64,000 bases of DNA, taken from assembly GCF_041058985.1 (NCBI RefSeq), contig NZ_JBEHZE010000001.1:2775827-2839826 (forward strand). Direction: 5' to 3'. The notes below the pieces were generated by a model. That model was not told the origin of the DNA, did not search any database, and was given only the letters and a program-made list of their open reading frames with translations. The position numbers were made by a program, and so were the translations under genes. Of this stretch, positions 55,458-64,000 are shown one piece after another. Origin of the DNA: Hyphococcus lacteus (GTDB lineage Bacteria > Pseudomonadota > Alphaproteobacteria > Caulobacterales > Parvularculaceae). Each line of letters begins with the position of its first letter. Within the stretch, counting starts at the first letter, position 1.

Positions 55458-57617
55458 CTAGAAGCGCCGTGTGATCGTACCCGTTACGAGCCGACGGGAA
55501 CCATAGAAGCAATTCGCATTACTGCTACACCGGTCAATAAACGTCTTATCGGTAAAGTTGCTTGCGTTCACCGAAAAACGCCAATCACTTACGTCATAAT
55601 GCACGATAGCATCAAACAAAGTGACAGCATCGCTTTGAAATGTGTTTGCAACATCCCCAAACTGCTTTCCGCGATACCGAACACCAACACCCGCCCCGAA
55701 ACCAGCCAAAGGTCCGGTTTGAAATGTGTAATCAGCCAAGAAAGAAGCCACCGTCTTAGGAACAGCACGAAGCTCTTTGCCTAGATTTGCTGTATTACTT
55801 TTCGTAACTTCAGTATCCGTGTAAGTGAACGCTGCATTCAGCGACAACCGCTCATGGATACGGGCTGCAGCTTCAAGCTCCACCCCTTGAACTTCTACCT
55901 CACCTGTTTGAATACTAAACCCAGGATGATCAGGGTCCGACGTAGAAATATTCTGTTGTGTAATGCGATAAACCGCAGCAGACGCAAAGAGGTCCACACC
56001 CTTAGGCAGATTCCGGCCATCATATTTTATGCCGCCTTCGATCTGATTCCCGGTAGTTGGTTTAAATATATTGCCAGCAAAGTCAGCACCAGCCAAAGGG
56101 CTAAACGACTTTGATGCCTGCACATATGGAGTAATTCCACTCTCGAAGACGTAGTTCAGCCCAGCCCGATAGGAAAATGCATCTTGGCTAGTTTTATCTA
56201 CCGATTCCGGATCTCTGGAAAAAAAGTCTTCTCGAGCACTCAGTGTTAAGATCAATTTATCTAACCGAATTTGATCTTGAACATATAGCCCAATCTGGCT
56301 TTGTGTTTCATTCACAAAGGGAAAGATCGTTGGGTCGTCCGTAACCACAGCATCATATACCGGATCAAACAGATCGATCGAGGGCGCAAGATCAAATCCG
56401 AATTCGGAAAAACCATTGTAATGGCGATAATCTACGCCAACAATCATTGCATGTTCAAGCGCTCCCGTATCGAATTTCAGGCTCGCTCTTGTATCCACGC
56501 TGGTGGTCTTAATATCCTCATTGAACGGAAAGTCATAACGAATGACAGTACGATAATCGTCCGGAACCCCATCAAAATCAGCATCAAGTAACCCGCCACC
56601 GTAAATGGCTCTCGAAAACACTTCCACATCGAAATGCTTCATGTTCTGCTCTAATGTGAGCCAGTCATTGACTTCATGCACTAATTCATAACCGATGCTA
56701 TATTGCTTCCGGTCAAAAAAGTTTACGCCAGTTTCACCGAGATTGCGGCCTACTGGGACTTCGCCAAACGGATTCGGCAAAATCGTTCCGAATGCTGGTA
56801 AGAATCCTGTGCTCTGGTTTTCTAGATGGTCCTCTTGATAGTTTGCCAATAATGTCAGCGTTGTATTTGGCGATAAATCAAAAGTAATTGCCGGAGCAAC
56901 AAACAAACGTTCGGAGTCAAGAAAATCGACTTGTGTTCCGCGATCGCGATAAAGCGCAGTTAAGCGAACTGAAACGGAATCACTAATCGGACCCGTGATA
57001 TCACCATTAAATTGGAGATGATCATATTCACCGGCTTGAAAACCCAACTCGCCGCTGAATTCATTCTCAGGACGCCGGCTGGTCATGTTCACAATCCCAC
57101 CGGGAGGTGATTGCCCATATAGGCTAGACGCAGAACCTTTTAGGATTTCTACCGATTCAAATCCATAAAGATCCGTACCAGAATTGTTTACTGATGCGAT
57201 CGGCGCTCTAACGCCATCGATAAACTGTACAGGATCGAATGCGCGGACGGTAAGCCAGTCATAACGCTCATCAGGACCAAACGATTCCCCTAGCGCCCCC
57301 GAAACATAACGCATAGCGTCGTTTAGACTATCAAAGTTCAGAAGATCAATCATATCCCGCGAAATCACCGCAACTGATTGTGGTGTTTCTACTAATGGGA
57401 TGTCAGCTTTATTTGCCGAACGCCCGCCAACTGAAACATAATTTGGTGCGGTAACAATGATCTCATCATATTCATTTGTTTCAACTGAATCAGTTGAAAC
57501 ATCTTGCGCTAATACTGGCATCGACATCGATGTTGTGCCCAGCAAAACACACATTGCGAAAGGCCTTTTAAATGTGCGCAATGCACCCTTTCGACCTAAT
57601 TGTTTTTCCTTAGCCAT
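55458..57617 (-). CDS. TonB-dependent siderophore-type receptor
   Basis: About 719 residues. The signal peptide is followed by a TonB box (DEIIVTAP) and a plug with DIPLVETPQSVAVISRDMI. This P-Q-S-V-x-V-I-[ST]-R signature marks the ferric-siderophore receptor subfamily, along with VEILKGSASSLYGQSPPGGIVN. The barrel ends at VTGTITRRF. The ATG at 57617 follows AGGGGACTAATC; the frame from 57659 is too long. Uptake of an iron chelate is the family-based inference, although related receptors also take other ligands. A divergent AraC regulator shares the 341-base intergenic region and probably controls it. Confidence 0.92.
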   Translation of the reverse strand: MAKEKQLGRKGALRTFKRPFAMCVLLGTTSMSMPVLAQDVSTDSVETNEYDEIIVTAPNYVSVGGRSANKADIPLVETPQSVAVISRDMIDLLNFDSLNDAMRYVSGALGESFGPDERYDWLTVRAFDPVQFIDGVRAPIASVNNSGTDLYGFESVEILKGSASSLYGQSPPGGIVNMTSRRPENEFSGELGFQAGEYDHLQFNGDITGPISDSVSVRLTALYRDRGTQVDFLDSERLFVAPAITFDLSPNTTLTLLANYQEDHLENQSTGFLPAFGTILPNPFGEVPVGRNLGETGVNFFDRKQYSIGYELVHEVNDWLTLEQNMKHFDVEVFSRAIYGGGLLDADFDGVPDDYRTVIRYDFPFNEDIKTTSVDTRASLKFDTGALEHAMIVGVDYRHYNGFSEFGFDLAPSIDLFDPVYDAVVTDDPTIFPFVNETQSQIGLYVQDQIRLDKLILTLSAREDFFSRDPESVDKTSQDAFSYRAGLNYVFESGITPYVQASKSFSPLAGADFAGNIFKPTTGNQIEGGIKYDGRNLPKGVDLFASAAVYRITQQNISTSDPDHPGFSIQTGEVEVQGVELEAAARIHERLSLNAAFTYTDTEVTKSNTANLGKELRAVPKTVASFLADYTFQTGPLAGFGAGVGVRYRGKQFGDVANTFQSDAVTLFDAIVHYDVSDWRFSVNASNFTDKTFIDRCSSNANCFYGSRRLVTGTITRRF

Positions 57618-57709
57618 GATTAGTCCCCTGCCAACTCTTATGGTTTTTTGAACTATCATACACTGAAGTGACTTTAGGCTAATGGCTCACGCGCGAAGGC
57701 CATTGATTG

Positions 57710-57728
57710 TCGAATGAACGCCATTCGA
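57710..57728. promoter_or_regulatory. Inverted repeat TCGAATG-N5-CATTCGA
   Basis: Perfect 7-bp arms around AACGC form a 19-bp dyad in the divergent receptor/AraC intergenic region, 93 bases upstream of the receptor start. It does not match a classical Fur box. It is a candidate operator for the receptor promoter. The rest of the 341-base gap (57618-57958) shows no other clear structure. Confidence 0.45.
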
Positions 57729-57958
57729 TATAAATACGACAATAGCGCGCCTTAGCTTAACAACAGTGTGCGGACCGTCTTTTAGTTAATGGCGTCCGTA
57801 GCGCCCGCTCTGCTCATCCATCGCCACTTTCATCTCAACAATTACACGAAAATGGCTCGGGCCGACTCGTGACAAGAAAACAACATTAGAATTGACAACA
57901 TGCGGCCCAACACCTAGCGTATAGCGACGATTTAGGCTTTTTTATCGAGAATGGGCCA

Positions 57959-58744
57959 ATGGCAGATTTTGATATCAGCTCCGAATATGACCACCTTCCC
58001 GTGATCGGGCTGGCCGAAGAGTACCGGCCAAGCGAGGTGCACCCAGCGCACGCACATAGCCGAGCGCAACTGCTATATGCATCATCTGGTGTAATGTCTG
58101 TGACCGTCAGTAGTGCAAATTATGCGATACCGCCTCAAAGAGCACTATGGATTCCAGCGAATGTGGCGCACGAAGTTTCTTGCCGCGGTCACGTGTCGCT
58201 GCGAACCTTGTACTTCGATAACACGTTGGCGGGCCGTGTCGGACAGGAGTCCTTCATTGTCGATGTTTCCGACTTCTTAAAGGCATTGATTCTCGAATTA
58301 GTTCGCCTCGGCACAGAATATATCAACGAAGAGCGAAGTCGGATCATTACCAAGTTGCTGATCGGTGAATTGATCTCCATGCCCCCTGCACCTTGCACCG
58401 TTCCCTTACCCGACGATTTTCGGTTGCGAAGAGTTTGTGAGCATATTCTGGAAGACCCTTCGAGCAAATTGACGCTTGATGAACTTGCAGCCATAGCCGG
58501 TATGGGACGAAGAACCTTTTCTCGACTGTTTAAAGTGCAGACCGGGGTCGGGGTCGCGGCATGGTGGCGACAAGTTCGCCTTATGGAAGCATTATCAATG
58601 CTCTCTTCTGGAGAACGCGTGACGTCCGTTGCATTAGCCGTCGGTTATGAAAGCCCTAGTGCCTTCACATCAGTTTTCCAAAAAACATTTGGCATGCCCC
58701 CGAGCGAATATCGCGCATTAGAAGAAACATTACACACTCAATAA
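57959..58744 (+). CDS. AraC-family transcriptional activator
   Basis: 261 residues. An N-terminal cupin-like sensing domain (about residues 15-90) contains VHPAHAHSRAQLLYASSG and ALWIPANVAHEV. The C-terminal double helix-turn-helix (about 150-255) contains LTLDELAAIAGMGRRTFSRLF, then VTSVALAVGYESPSAFTSVFQ and KTFGMPPSEYR. The His-rich cupin resembles those of regulators sensing small molecules or metals. It is divergent from the siderophore-type receptor and convergent with the esterase-permease-dgcA operon, either of which could be its target. The ATG follows GAGAATGGG. Confidence 0.93.
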   Translation: MADFDISSEYDHLPVIGLAEEYRPSEVHPAHAHSRAQLLYASSGVMSVTVSSANYAIPPQRALWIPANVAHEVSCRGHVSLRTLYFDNTLAGRVGQESFIVDVSDFLKALILELVRLGTEYINEERSRIITKLLIGELISMPPAPCTVPLPDDFRLRRVCEHILEDPSSKLTLDELAAIAGMGRRTFSRLFKVQTGVGVAAWWRQVRLMEALSMLSSGERVTSVALAVGYESPSAFTSVFQKTFGMPPSEYRALEETLHTQ

Positions 58745-58773
58745 ACCTTTTCACGTATTGAGCGATAATCTGT

Positions 58774-59370
58774 TTACCGATTATTAAATCGTCGCATCCA
58801 TCGCGCCATATCATCCGATGGTAAATGTTCGATTATATCCGAAAAAATTTCGGGGCTTTCATCCTGACCTAATTTGAATTTCCCGTGTATCTTATCAACT
58901 GAAATTCTAAACGGAATCACCATTGCGGCGAGTCCCCGATATCGTTCACCCATTTTGGTTATATTCCATGGGTTTTGGCGTCCGCTTTCCTGTACTTTAA
59001 CTAACCGCTCCAGTGCATCATCGATTGTCAACGCATCAAACTTAATCTGCCCACCGACAGTAAGGTGCACATAGTTCCACGTCGGTGCCCAATCGGGTTT
59101 GCGGACCCAAGACGGAGAGATGTATGATTGAGGTCCCTGAAAAAAGGTGGTTACATTAGGTCTTGTTGAAAGCTCGCCAACTAACGGGTTGGTTCGCGCC
59201 ATATGCCCCACCAAACTTTCAACAGCACCTTCTGCATCGAATTCAGCCAGTAACGGCAGGAGCGAACTAGTTTGATTTCTGTCTGGCAATGGTTGCACAC
59301 GCGCAAGCGGGTATTCCGCGATTAAGTCCGAAACATCCTGTTTATTAAAGTTTTCGAAAATAGAAGGCAT
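58774..59370 (-). CDS. PaiB-family FMN-binding regulator
   Basis: About 198 residues. Family marks are MPSIFENF at the N terminus, the VGHMARTNP stretch (the usual HLARANP), YISPSWV-x-x-P and PTWNYVHLTVGG, then GLAAMVIPF and RISVDKIHGKFKLGQ. PaiB-like proteins have a split-barrel fold that binds FMN, and PaiB itself was described as a transcriptional regulator in Bacillus. The ATG at 59370 is chosen because GGGGGTGATC precedes it; the frame from 59415 would overlap dgcA. It is the last gene of the esterase-permease-dgcA operon, 5 bases after dgcA. PaiB's original context was polyamine acetylation, so a link to N-acetylated amino acids is notable. Confidence 0.9.
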   Translation of the reverse strand: MPSIFENFNKQDVSDLIAEYPLARVQPLPDRNQTSSLLPLLAEFDAEGAVESLVGHMARTNPLVGELSTRPNVTTFFQGPQSYISPSWVRKPDWAPTWNYVHLTVGGQIKFDALTIDDALERLVKVQESGRQNPWNITKMGERYRGLAAMVIPFRISVDKIHGKFKLGQDESPEIFSDIIEHLPSDDMARWMRRFNNR

Positions 59371-59375
59371 AATGA

Positions 59376-60404
59376 TCACCCCCAAATCAATGATGATGCT
59401 GAAGGCGATACCCAACCATTGTTATATTCCATAGCGGGGTCGCGATCCTTGCCAATCAACAGCGGGGCATCAAGATCAACAAAAGAACATTTTTGCGCGA
59501 TGTAAAATGCCGGTGCCACTGCTAAAGAGGTGCCAAGCATACAACCGACCATCGGTTGCAACCCACGTGATAACGCACCATCAAGCAATCGTAGTGCCTC
59601 TGTGAATCCCCCCGTTTTATCGAGTTTGATATTCACCACATCGTAGCGCCGCGCAACTTGATCAAGGTCATTCGATACATGACAAGACTCGTCTGCTCCT
59701 ATGAGCGTCAAGTGTTCAGCGGATTCCAGAAGGCCATCGTCATTTGCGGGCAGCGGTTGCTCGAGCATAGAAATTCCGGCCGCAGCAATAGCCCCCTGGA
59801 GAGAGGAAAACAGCGCATCGTCCCAGTACTCATTTACGTCAGCGATTAGCACCTTGTCGGGCGCAACCTTCCGAACCGCCTGTACACGCTCGAGATCGCC
59901 CTCACCGCCGAGTTTTAATTTCAGTTTACGAAAATTCTTTGCTGAGGCCGCTTGCTTCGCCATGACATCAGGCTCCGCAAAGCTAATCGTGAAAACAGTC
60001 TCGACCGGTTGCGGCGCAGCGACGTCAATGAGATCAAAGATCGGTTTTTCAACCCACTTAGCCGCAAAATCCCAAACGGCGCAATCAACCGCGTTTCGCG
60101 CCGCACCCGCTGGCAGTTGGTCATGAATCGACGCCCAGCTTTGTCCGCTCCGGAGTCTTTCCAGAAATGTTTCAACTTGCGCCGCAACGCTTTTCGGCGT
60201 TTCACCATAATGCGCAACAGGACAGGATTCACCGTAACCAGTTGCGCCCTTTCCGGATAGTTCTACGACGACCAGTGAAATTTCATACTCAACACCACGT
60301 GCAATCGTAAATGGTGTTTTTAGACGCCATGGCTCAATACGGACAGTCGCTTTTTCGACCGTTGGTAAATCAATACTTGCAATTCTGCTAAGCGGATCGA
60401 TCAT
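59376..60404 (-). CDS. dgcA: DgcA-like N-acetyl-D-glutamate racemase / dipeptide epimerase
   Basis: 342 residues, cytoplasmic enolase-superfamily enzyme of the muconate-lactonizing subgroup. The start WRLKTPFTIARG, the K-x-K general base in RKLKLKLGG, and the metal ligands Asp in IADVNEYW, Glu in LEQPLP and Asp in GADES are all present, with the second Lys in NIKLDKTGG. This is the signature of L-Ala-D/L-Glu epimerases and of DgcA, which racemises N-acetyl-D-glutamate made by DgcN. The presence of a DgcN-like gene in the same window favours DgcA, but a dipeptide epimerase is possible. The gene overlaps the permease gene by 4 bases. Confidence 0.85.
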   Translation of the reverse strand: MIDPLSRIASIDLPTVEKATVRIEPWRLKTPFTIARGVEYEISLVVVELSGKGATGYGESCPVAHYGETPKSVAAQVETFLERLRSGQSWASIHDQLPAGAARNAVDCAVWDFAAKWVEKPIFDLIDVAAPQPVETVFTISFAEPDVMAKQAASAKNFRKLKLKLGGEGDLERVQAVRKVAPDKVLIADVNEYWDDALFSSLQGAIAAAGISMLEQPLPANDDGLLESAEHLTLIGADESCHVSNDLDQVARRYDVVNIKLDKTGGFTEALRLLDGALSRGLQPMVGCMLGTSLAVAPAFYIAQKCSFVDLDAPLLIGKDRDPAMEYNNGWVSPSASSLIWG

Positions 60405-61972
60405 TGGTGTACTTCACCTGCCGGCTTTATATCACCTTGAACAAGCCGCCCTTCATCAGCACCCATTTTCGAATTCTTATGGCCATAGAAGACATAGATG
60501 AGCGCACCAATACCAATGAACCCAAGCAACAAGTAAACCGGAAGCGGATTTCCATTCATTGCCTTCGTCGCCAAATCTAAAATTAACGGTGTGATCATGA
60601 AGAGGCACATGAAAATACCAAACGCCGGAACATAACCAATCCAGTAGCCGCGAATGTGAAAGCCGCCAAACGGTACTTTAAACGGGCGTTCAATTTCTGG
60701 CGCACTATTCCTCAAACTAATCACCGATAGACAAACAATGCTGAATGTTGCCGCAACGCCAATGCTAATCAAATCGCCTAAAAGTGTAATTGGTAACGCA
60801 CCGGCGGCAAACGCCATGCATGACGCAATAATGATTGTCCCAATCCAAGGGGTTTGATGCTTCTTGTGCAACTTCATAAATGCCTGGGGGAGAAGGCCAT
60901 CTCGGGCCATAGCAAAGAAAATCCGAGACTGTCCGTAGCATGTGGACATCAAGATTGAAGTCAATCCAATCACAGCACCGACCTTGACAAAAAACAGTAG
61001 CCACGGTTTGCCAATATGATCGACCGCCAACGCAAGCGGATCTGGTACATTTAACTCTCGGAACGGAACAATACCGATCAGAACGGCAGCAACCGCCATA
61101 TAGATGATCGTGCAAACAGCGAGCGAGCCAAGGATACCTATGGGCAAATCTCGCTGTGGTTTCCTTGCTTCCGCAGCCGCGGTCGAGACGGTCTCAAATC
61201 CAATATAGGCAAAAAAGATCATCGAAGCCGCGCGGAAAACACCCTGCCAGCCATAGGCGAAACCGCCTTCATTTTCGGGAATCAACGGCGTGAAATGATC
61301 GGGTATGATCGAGCTGAATCCGAAAACAACGAATACAACGAGTACTAAAATTTTTAACAATACAATTGAGCTATTTACTAGGGCAAAATTCCGCAATCCG
61401 AATAATAGCGGCGTCGCCATTAACAAAACGGCTCCGGCCGCGATTAGATTCACGCCGCCGCCAGCCACAAACGAATACCCGCCCGCAGCTGGCAGAGACT
61501 GGACAAACGGAGTCGACAGCGCAGTTGGAACAACAACACCAAAACTCGCCAGTAAGCTAACAAAATAGCCCGAGAAACCGACGGCAACCAACGATCCGGC
61601 TACACCATACTCGAGAACTAAAAGCCAACCCAAAATCCAAGCGGGTAATTCGCCTAGTGTAGAATAAGCATAAATATATGCCGACCCCGTCACAGGCATA
61701 CTTGATGCTAATTCGGAATAACATAAGCCGGCAAACACACACGCAAAGCCCGCAATCACAAATGAAAATAAAACACCCGGCCCGGCAAAACTGGCGGCCG
61801 CAGCACCAGTCAGCACATAAATGCCTGCGCCGATAATCGATCCAACCCCAAGCAGCAATAGATCGAATGGCCCTAAACTTCGCTTTAAACCGTCATCAGG
61901 ATTACCTGCACCGGATGCCAGAAAAGGCTTTTTTACAAACAGTGAATTTTTACGTCGTTTCAAGCCACTCAT
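60401..61972 (-). CDS. APC-superfamily amino acid permease
   Basis: 523 residues with 12 or more membrane helices. The first helix reads FDLLLLGVGSIIGAGIYVLTG, the G-[SV]-I-I-G-[AT]-G-I substrate-site motif of APC transporters. Other markers are YSELASSMPVTGSAYIYAY and FFAYIGFETVSTAAAEARKP, which fit the cationic-amino-acid-transporter-like branch. Substrate specificity cannot be read from sequence. Its stop overlaps the start of dgcA (ATGA), and the esterase gene lies 16 bases upstream, so it is translationally coupled. Uptake of a D-amino acid or dipeptide-derived amino acid is the context-based guess. AAGGAAG precedes the ATG. Confidence 0.92.
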   Translation of the reverse strand: MSGLKRRKNSLFVKKPFLASGAGNPDDGLKRSLGPFDLLLLGVGSIIGAGIYVLTGAAAASFAGPGVLFSFVIAGFACVFAGLCYSELASSMPVTGSAYIYAYSTLGELPAWILGWLLVLEYGVAGSLVAVGFSGYFVSLLASFGVVVPTALSTPFVQSLPAAGGYSFVAGGGVNLIAAGAVLLMATPLLFGLRNFALVNSSIVLLKILVLVVFVVFGFSSIIPDHFTPLIPENEGGFAYGWQGVFRAASMIFFAYIGFETVSTAAAEARKPQRDLPIGILGSLAVCTIIYMAVAAVLIGIVPFRELNVPDPLALAVDHIGKPWLLFFVKVGAVIGLTSILMSTCYGQSRIFFAMARDGLLPQAFMKLHKKHQTPWIGTIIIASCMAFAAGALPITLLGDLISIGVAATFSIVCLSVISLRNSAPEIERPFKVPFGGFHIRGYWIGYVPAFGIFMCLFMITPLILDLATKAMNGNPLPVYLLLGFIGIGALIYVFYGHKNSKMGADEGRLVQGDIKPAGEVHQ

Positions 61973-61988
61973 TATACTTCCTTGTTTG

Positions 61989-62951
61989 TTAGGAATTTAG
62001 TTTCTTATCAAGCCAATCAGATGAAACCTGGAAAGCCTCGTCAGCTAATTTCGATATAGCCACAGCCTCAAGAAAACTATGTGTGGCAGATTCATAAACC
62101 GAAAACTCGACATCATTCCCCGCCAAAATCAGCTTCTCTACCATACGCAAATTACTGTCCGCCAACGGATCACATGCTGGAATAACATGATAGCTCGGCG
62201 GTAAGCCCTTCAAATCAGCGTCCATAGGAAATGCCAACGGGTTTTTTTCATGGATGGTCCCACCAACATAATTATCCCAATATATCTGTAGTTCCTCTGT
62301 GGTCAGCAACTCGCCCGGGCCACCGTATTTTTTCTGGGATACGGTTTTGCTATCCATTTCAAAAAATCCGTAATTGAGGACAAGAGCTTTGATGGGCGAA
62401 GGAACTGATCTGTCGCGGAACATGAGAGACACTGCAAGACAGAGGTTAGCACCAGCAGAATCCCCTGCCATGGCTAATTTATTACGATCAATACCCATTC
62501 GATCGCTATTTTCTATCACCCAATCGATCGCTACCGCGGTTTCATCAAGTGCTGTCGGAAACTTCACTTCCGGTGATAATGAATAATCGACCCCAACAAC
62601 TACCACGCCAGAACGTTGCGCATACTCCCGCATCACCCTGTCATGTGTATCAAGACTAAATAACGTGAACCCGCCGCCATGCATATAGACCAGTGCCGGA
62701 CAGTTGTCCTGTAGATATTCTGGGCGATAAATGCGGATACGAATACGACCGTCGGATTTGGGGATGAATAAATCTTCACTATCAGCTGGCGGTCCGCCCT
62801 CGGTCCAGGGCTTTCTCGTTTCTTCGGCTCGCTCCCGCTGAGTGTTCAGAAGCATCGCCTCAGATACATGGCCTTCATCACCACCTATCATAATTGACGA
62901 AATAAACTGTTGAATTTCAGGATCAATCGAACTTGATTTTTTGTTTTTCAT
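61989..62951 (-). CDS. HSL-family alpha/beta hydrolase (esterase/lipase-like)
   Basis: 320 residues, no signal peptide. The HGGGF oxyanion motif, nucleophile GDSAG, Asp in PACDPLADSN and His in ATHSFL give a complete triad in the usual order. The hormone-sensitive-lipase family hydrolyses short acyl esters, and some members act on amides. The 320-residue length is standard. It is the first gene of the operon esterase - permease - dgcA - paiB. Activity on an acylated amino acid derivative would fit the pathway, but this is an inference only. Confidence 0.92.
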   Translation of the reverse strand: MKNKKSSSIDPEIQQFISSIMIGGDEGHVSEAMLLNTQRERAEETRKPWTEGGPPADSEDLFIPKSDGRIRIRIYRPEYLQDNCPALVYMHGGGFTLFSLDTHDRVMREYAQRSGVVVVGVDYSLSPEVKFPTALDETAVAIDWVIENSDRMGIDRNKLAMAGDSAGANLCLAVSLMFRDRSVPSPIKALVLNYGFFEMDSKTVSQKKYGGPGELLTTEELQIYWDNYVGGTIHEKNPLAFPMDADLKGLPPSYHVIPACDPLADSNLRMVEKLILAGNDVEFSVYESATHSFLEAVAISKLADEAFQVSSDWLDKKLNS

Positions 62952-63310
62952 TTTACGCTATTTTTTCCGCGACCGCATGGACATTGATTGACGTCCTTGA
63001 ATGCTAAATAGCGCAAAGCAATGCTAAGCTGACACATTTAAGAGGGTCATTTAAAGTCTCCATAGGGCCGCAAGCGATCAATGGAGGCATCGCCACAACG
63101 TTTGAAAGTTGTAAACTTACCTCTTAAACGTACTCATGGCGCTCATGCAAAAGCCTAAAGACACTGCCGACGCGGTGCGTGCGCGCGATAGTAACTTCCG
63201 CAGCGCCACATTCACCACACGAATAAATCGCCCGGTAAATGTACTTTTTTGCCCAATCCCGACAGCGCCCATAAATACGACTTCGATATGCTCGCTTAAC
63301 CCAACCAACA
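62952..63310. other. Divergent 359-base intergenic region with direct repeats
   Basis: This spacer between the esterase operon and the small exported protein gene contains the octamer AATGCTAA twice in the same orientation, at 63000 and 63020, exactly 20 bases apart. Such phased direct repeats suit AraC-type regulators. Reading frames in the gap show no family signal. Confidence 0.4.
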
Positions 63311-63793
63311 ATGAAAGCGAGACCTAAAATGCATCTTCGCCGGCAACGCCGCAACATCTTTCAAAAACTTGCGCTGTCTCTAGTCAGCGGACTGTTTCTG
63401 ACAACCATGGCGGTTCCAGCGCACGCCGACGATAACGAAAAAACCCAAACAACACCGAACAAGGTATTGATTGAAATTTATCGTATTGCTCCCGGCAAAC
63501 ATAAAGCATTTTTAGAAGCCATCGCTAGCTATGACGAAGCCAATGCTCGCGCTGGCCTCCCTCCACGGCAACTATACGTCCATAGTGATGGCGCCAACTG
63601 GGATTTCATGCTGATTCAACCCGCAAAAACGCCAACCGAAAATTCAGAGGCGCTTAGCAAAGCATGGAAAGATTTAGACCTTCCTTCTGGTGCCCAATTC
63701 TTTTTGACATTTAGAGAAAACATCGCCGAACACAGTGATACATTTGCATACGGACCACTATCAGCTGCAAAATTTCTTTCAACTGTAGATTAA
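63311..63793 (+). CDS. Small exported protein with a ferredoxin-like (dimeric alpha/beta barrel-type) domain
   Basis: 160 residues; the true start may be the ATG at 63329. An Arg-rich n-region and hydrophobic core lead to cleavage near AHA. The mature ~115 residues begin with KVLIEIYRIAPGKHKAFLEA, resembling the beta-alpha-beta pattern of NIPSNAP or antibiotic-monooxygenase-like dimeric barrels, and continue with ANWDFMLIQPAK. No catalytic residues are obvious. The protein is probably periplasmic, with an unknown role. A hairpin follows the stop. Confidence 0.65.
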   Translation: MKARPKMHLRRQRRNIFQKLALSLVSGLFLTTMAVPAHADDNEKTQTTPNKVLIEIYRIAPGKHKAFLEAIASYDEANARAGLPPRQLYVHSDGANWDFMLIQPAKTPTENSEALSKAWKDLDLPSGAQFFLTFRENIAEHSDTFAYGPLSAAKFLSTVD

Positions 63794-63804
63794 TCCAGAT
63801 CATT

Positions 63805-63832
63805 CGGGATGCTTCCTCGAAGGGGCATCCCG
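63805..63832 (+). terminator. Hairpin after the small exported protein gene
   Basis: Perfect 8-bp arms CGGGATGC and GCATCCCG enclose a 12-base interior, 11 bases after the stop codon. The following ATAATCAC is only weakly T-rich, so termination may be partial. Confidence 0.6.
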
Positions 63833-63958
63833 ATAATCACTAAGTACGTTGCAGGAAGCATATTTTCATTTGTGCCACAAAATCTGAAGTAACAATAACT
63901 GTAATATCGTACGCGCTTTATTCTCATTTTCCTTGTCTTGAAAGGAGTTGTTTGAGCA

Positions 63959-64000
63959 ATGTCCCTATCTAAATTTCTTTTCGCATCATCGTGTTTTTTT
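63959..64000 (+). CDS. Start of an exported protein, truncated by the window end
   Basis: An ATG preceded 11 bases earlier by GAAAGGAG opens a frame reading MSLSKFLFASSCFF up to the last base. This is a Lys plus hydrophobic run, typical of a signal peptide. The product cannot be identified. The ribosome site and the frame support a real gene. Confidence 0.55.
   Translation, partial: MSLSKFLFASSCFF

Noticed and set aside
63124..63357. Minus-strand frames before the small exported protein
   Set aside because: They overlap the start of the supported gene, and two competing frames look equally random.
1..64000. CRISPR arrays, tRNA/rRNA genes, intact transposons or prophage
   Set aside because: No regularly spaced repeats, cloverleaf-type sequences, complete transposases or phage structural genes were recognised by reading. 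A dedicated scan could still find a small RNA.

Overview
The window comes from a Gram-negative, TonB-receptor-rich bacterium of moderate GC. Five TonB-dependent receptors, one autotransporter and many Sec or lipoprotein signals point to a double membrane. The gene set (large receptors, FecI/FecR, serial amidohydrolases, DgcN/DgcA, an IorB-like oxidase) suits a marine or aquatic alphaproteobacterium, but no rRNA or core marker is present, so the placement is an inference. I found no tRNA, CRISPR array, intact insertion sequence or phage module.

Layout. (1) 1-4496, + strand: the end of an IorB-type molybdenum hydroxylase subunit with a clear terminator, a TonB receptor and a DUF547 protein. (2) 4541-17977, mostly - strand: an unknown lipoprotein, an M14 carboxypeptidase-like protein, a repetitive autotransporter, a large TonB receptor, a CapA-like phosphoesterase, an Lrp regulator and a TPR lipoprotein. 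(3) 18119-23250, - strand: a fecI-fecR-STN receptor surface-signalling cassette. (4) 23511-31145, - strand: a TonB receptor followed by three exported amidohydrolases. (5) 31604-38779: a cysteine-dioxygenase-like enzyme and an AGCS symporter (+), then an exported ADP-ribosylglycohydrolase-family protein, a beta-propeller protein, a class III CoA-transferase and a TetR regulator (-). (6) 39060-44599, + strand: an exported isochorismatase-like hydrolase next to a TetR-type palindrome, then YHS, NTF2-like, FMN-binding, beta-propeller and PepSY proteins. (7) 44605-62951, mostly - strand: a FetB-like permease, four more amidohydrolases, DgcN, a siderophore-type receptor, and an esterase-permease-DgcA-PaiB operon, with a divergent AraC regulator. 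(8) 63311-64000: a small exported protein and the start of another gene.

The unifying theme I infer is uptake and hydrolysis of amide or peptide-like compounds. Receptors import a ligand. Exported amidohydrolases and a carboxypeptidase-like protein cleave it. Symporters and permeases take up amino acids, and DgcN/DgcA would channel D-glutamate (or a similar D-amino acid) to the L form. The most unusual feature is that two separate loci each encode an amidohydrolase with complete metal ligands directly followed by a paralogue that has lost the HxH metal motif. This suggests a conserved enzyme/pseudoenzyme pair.
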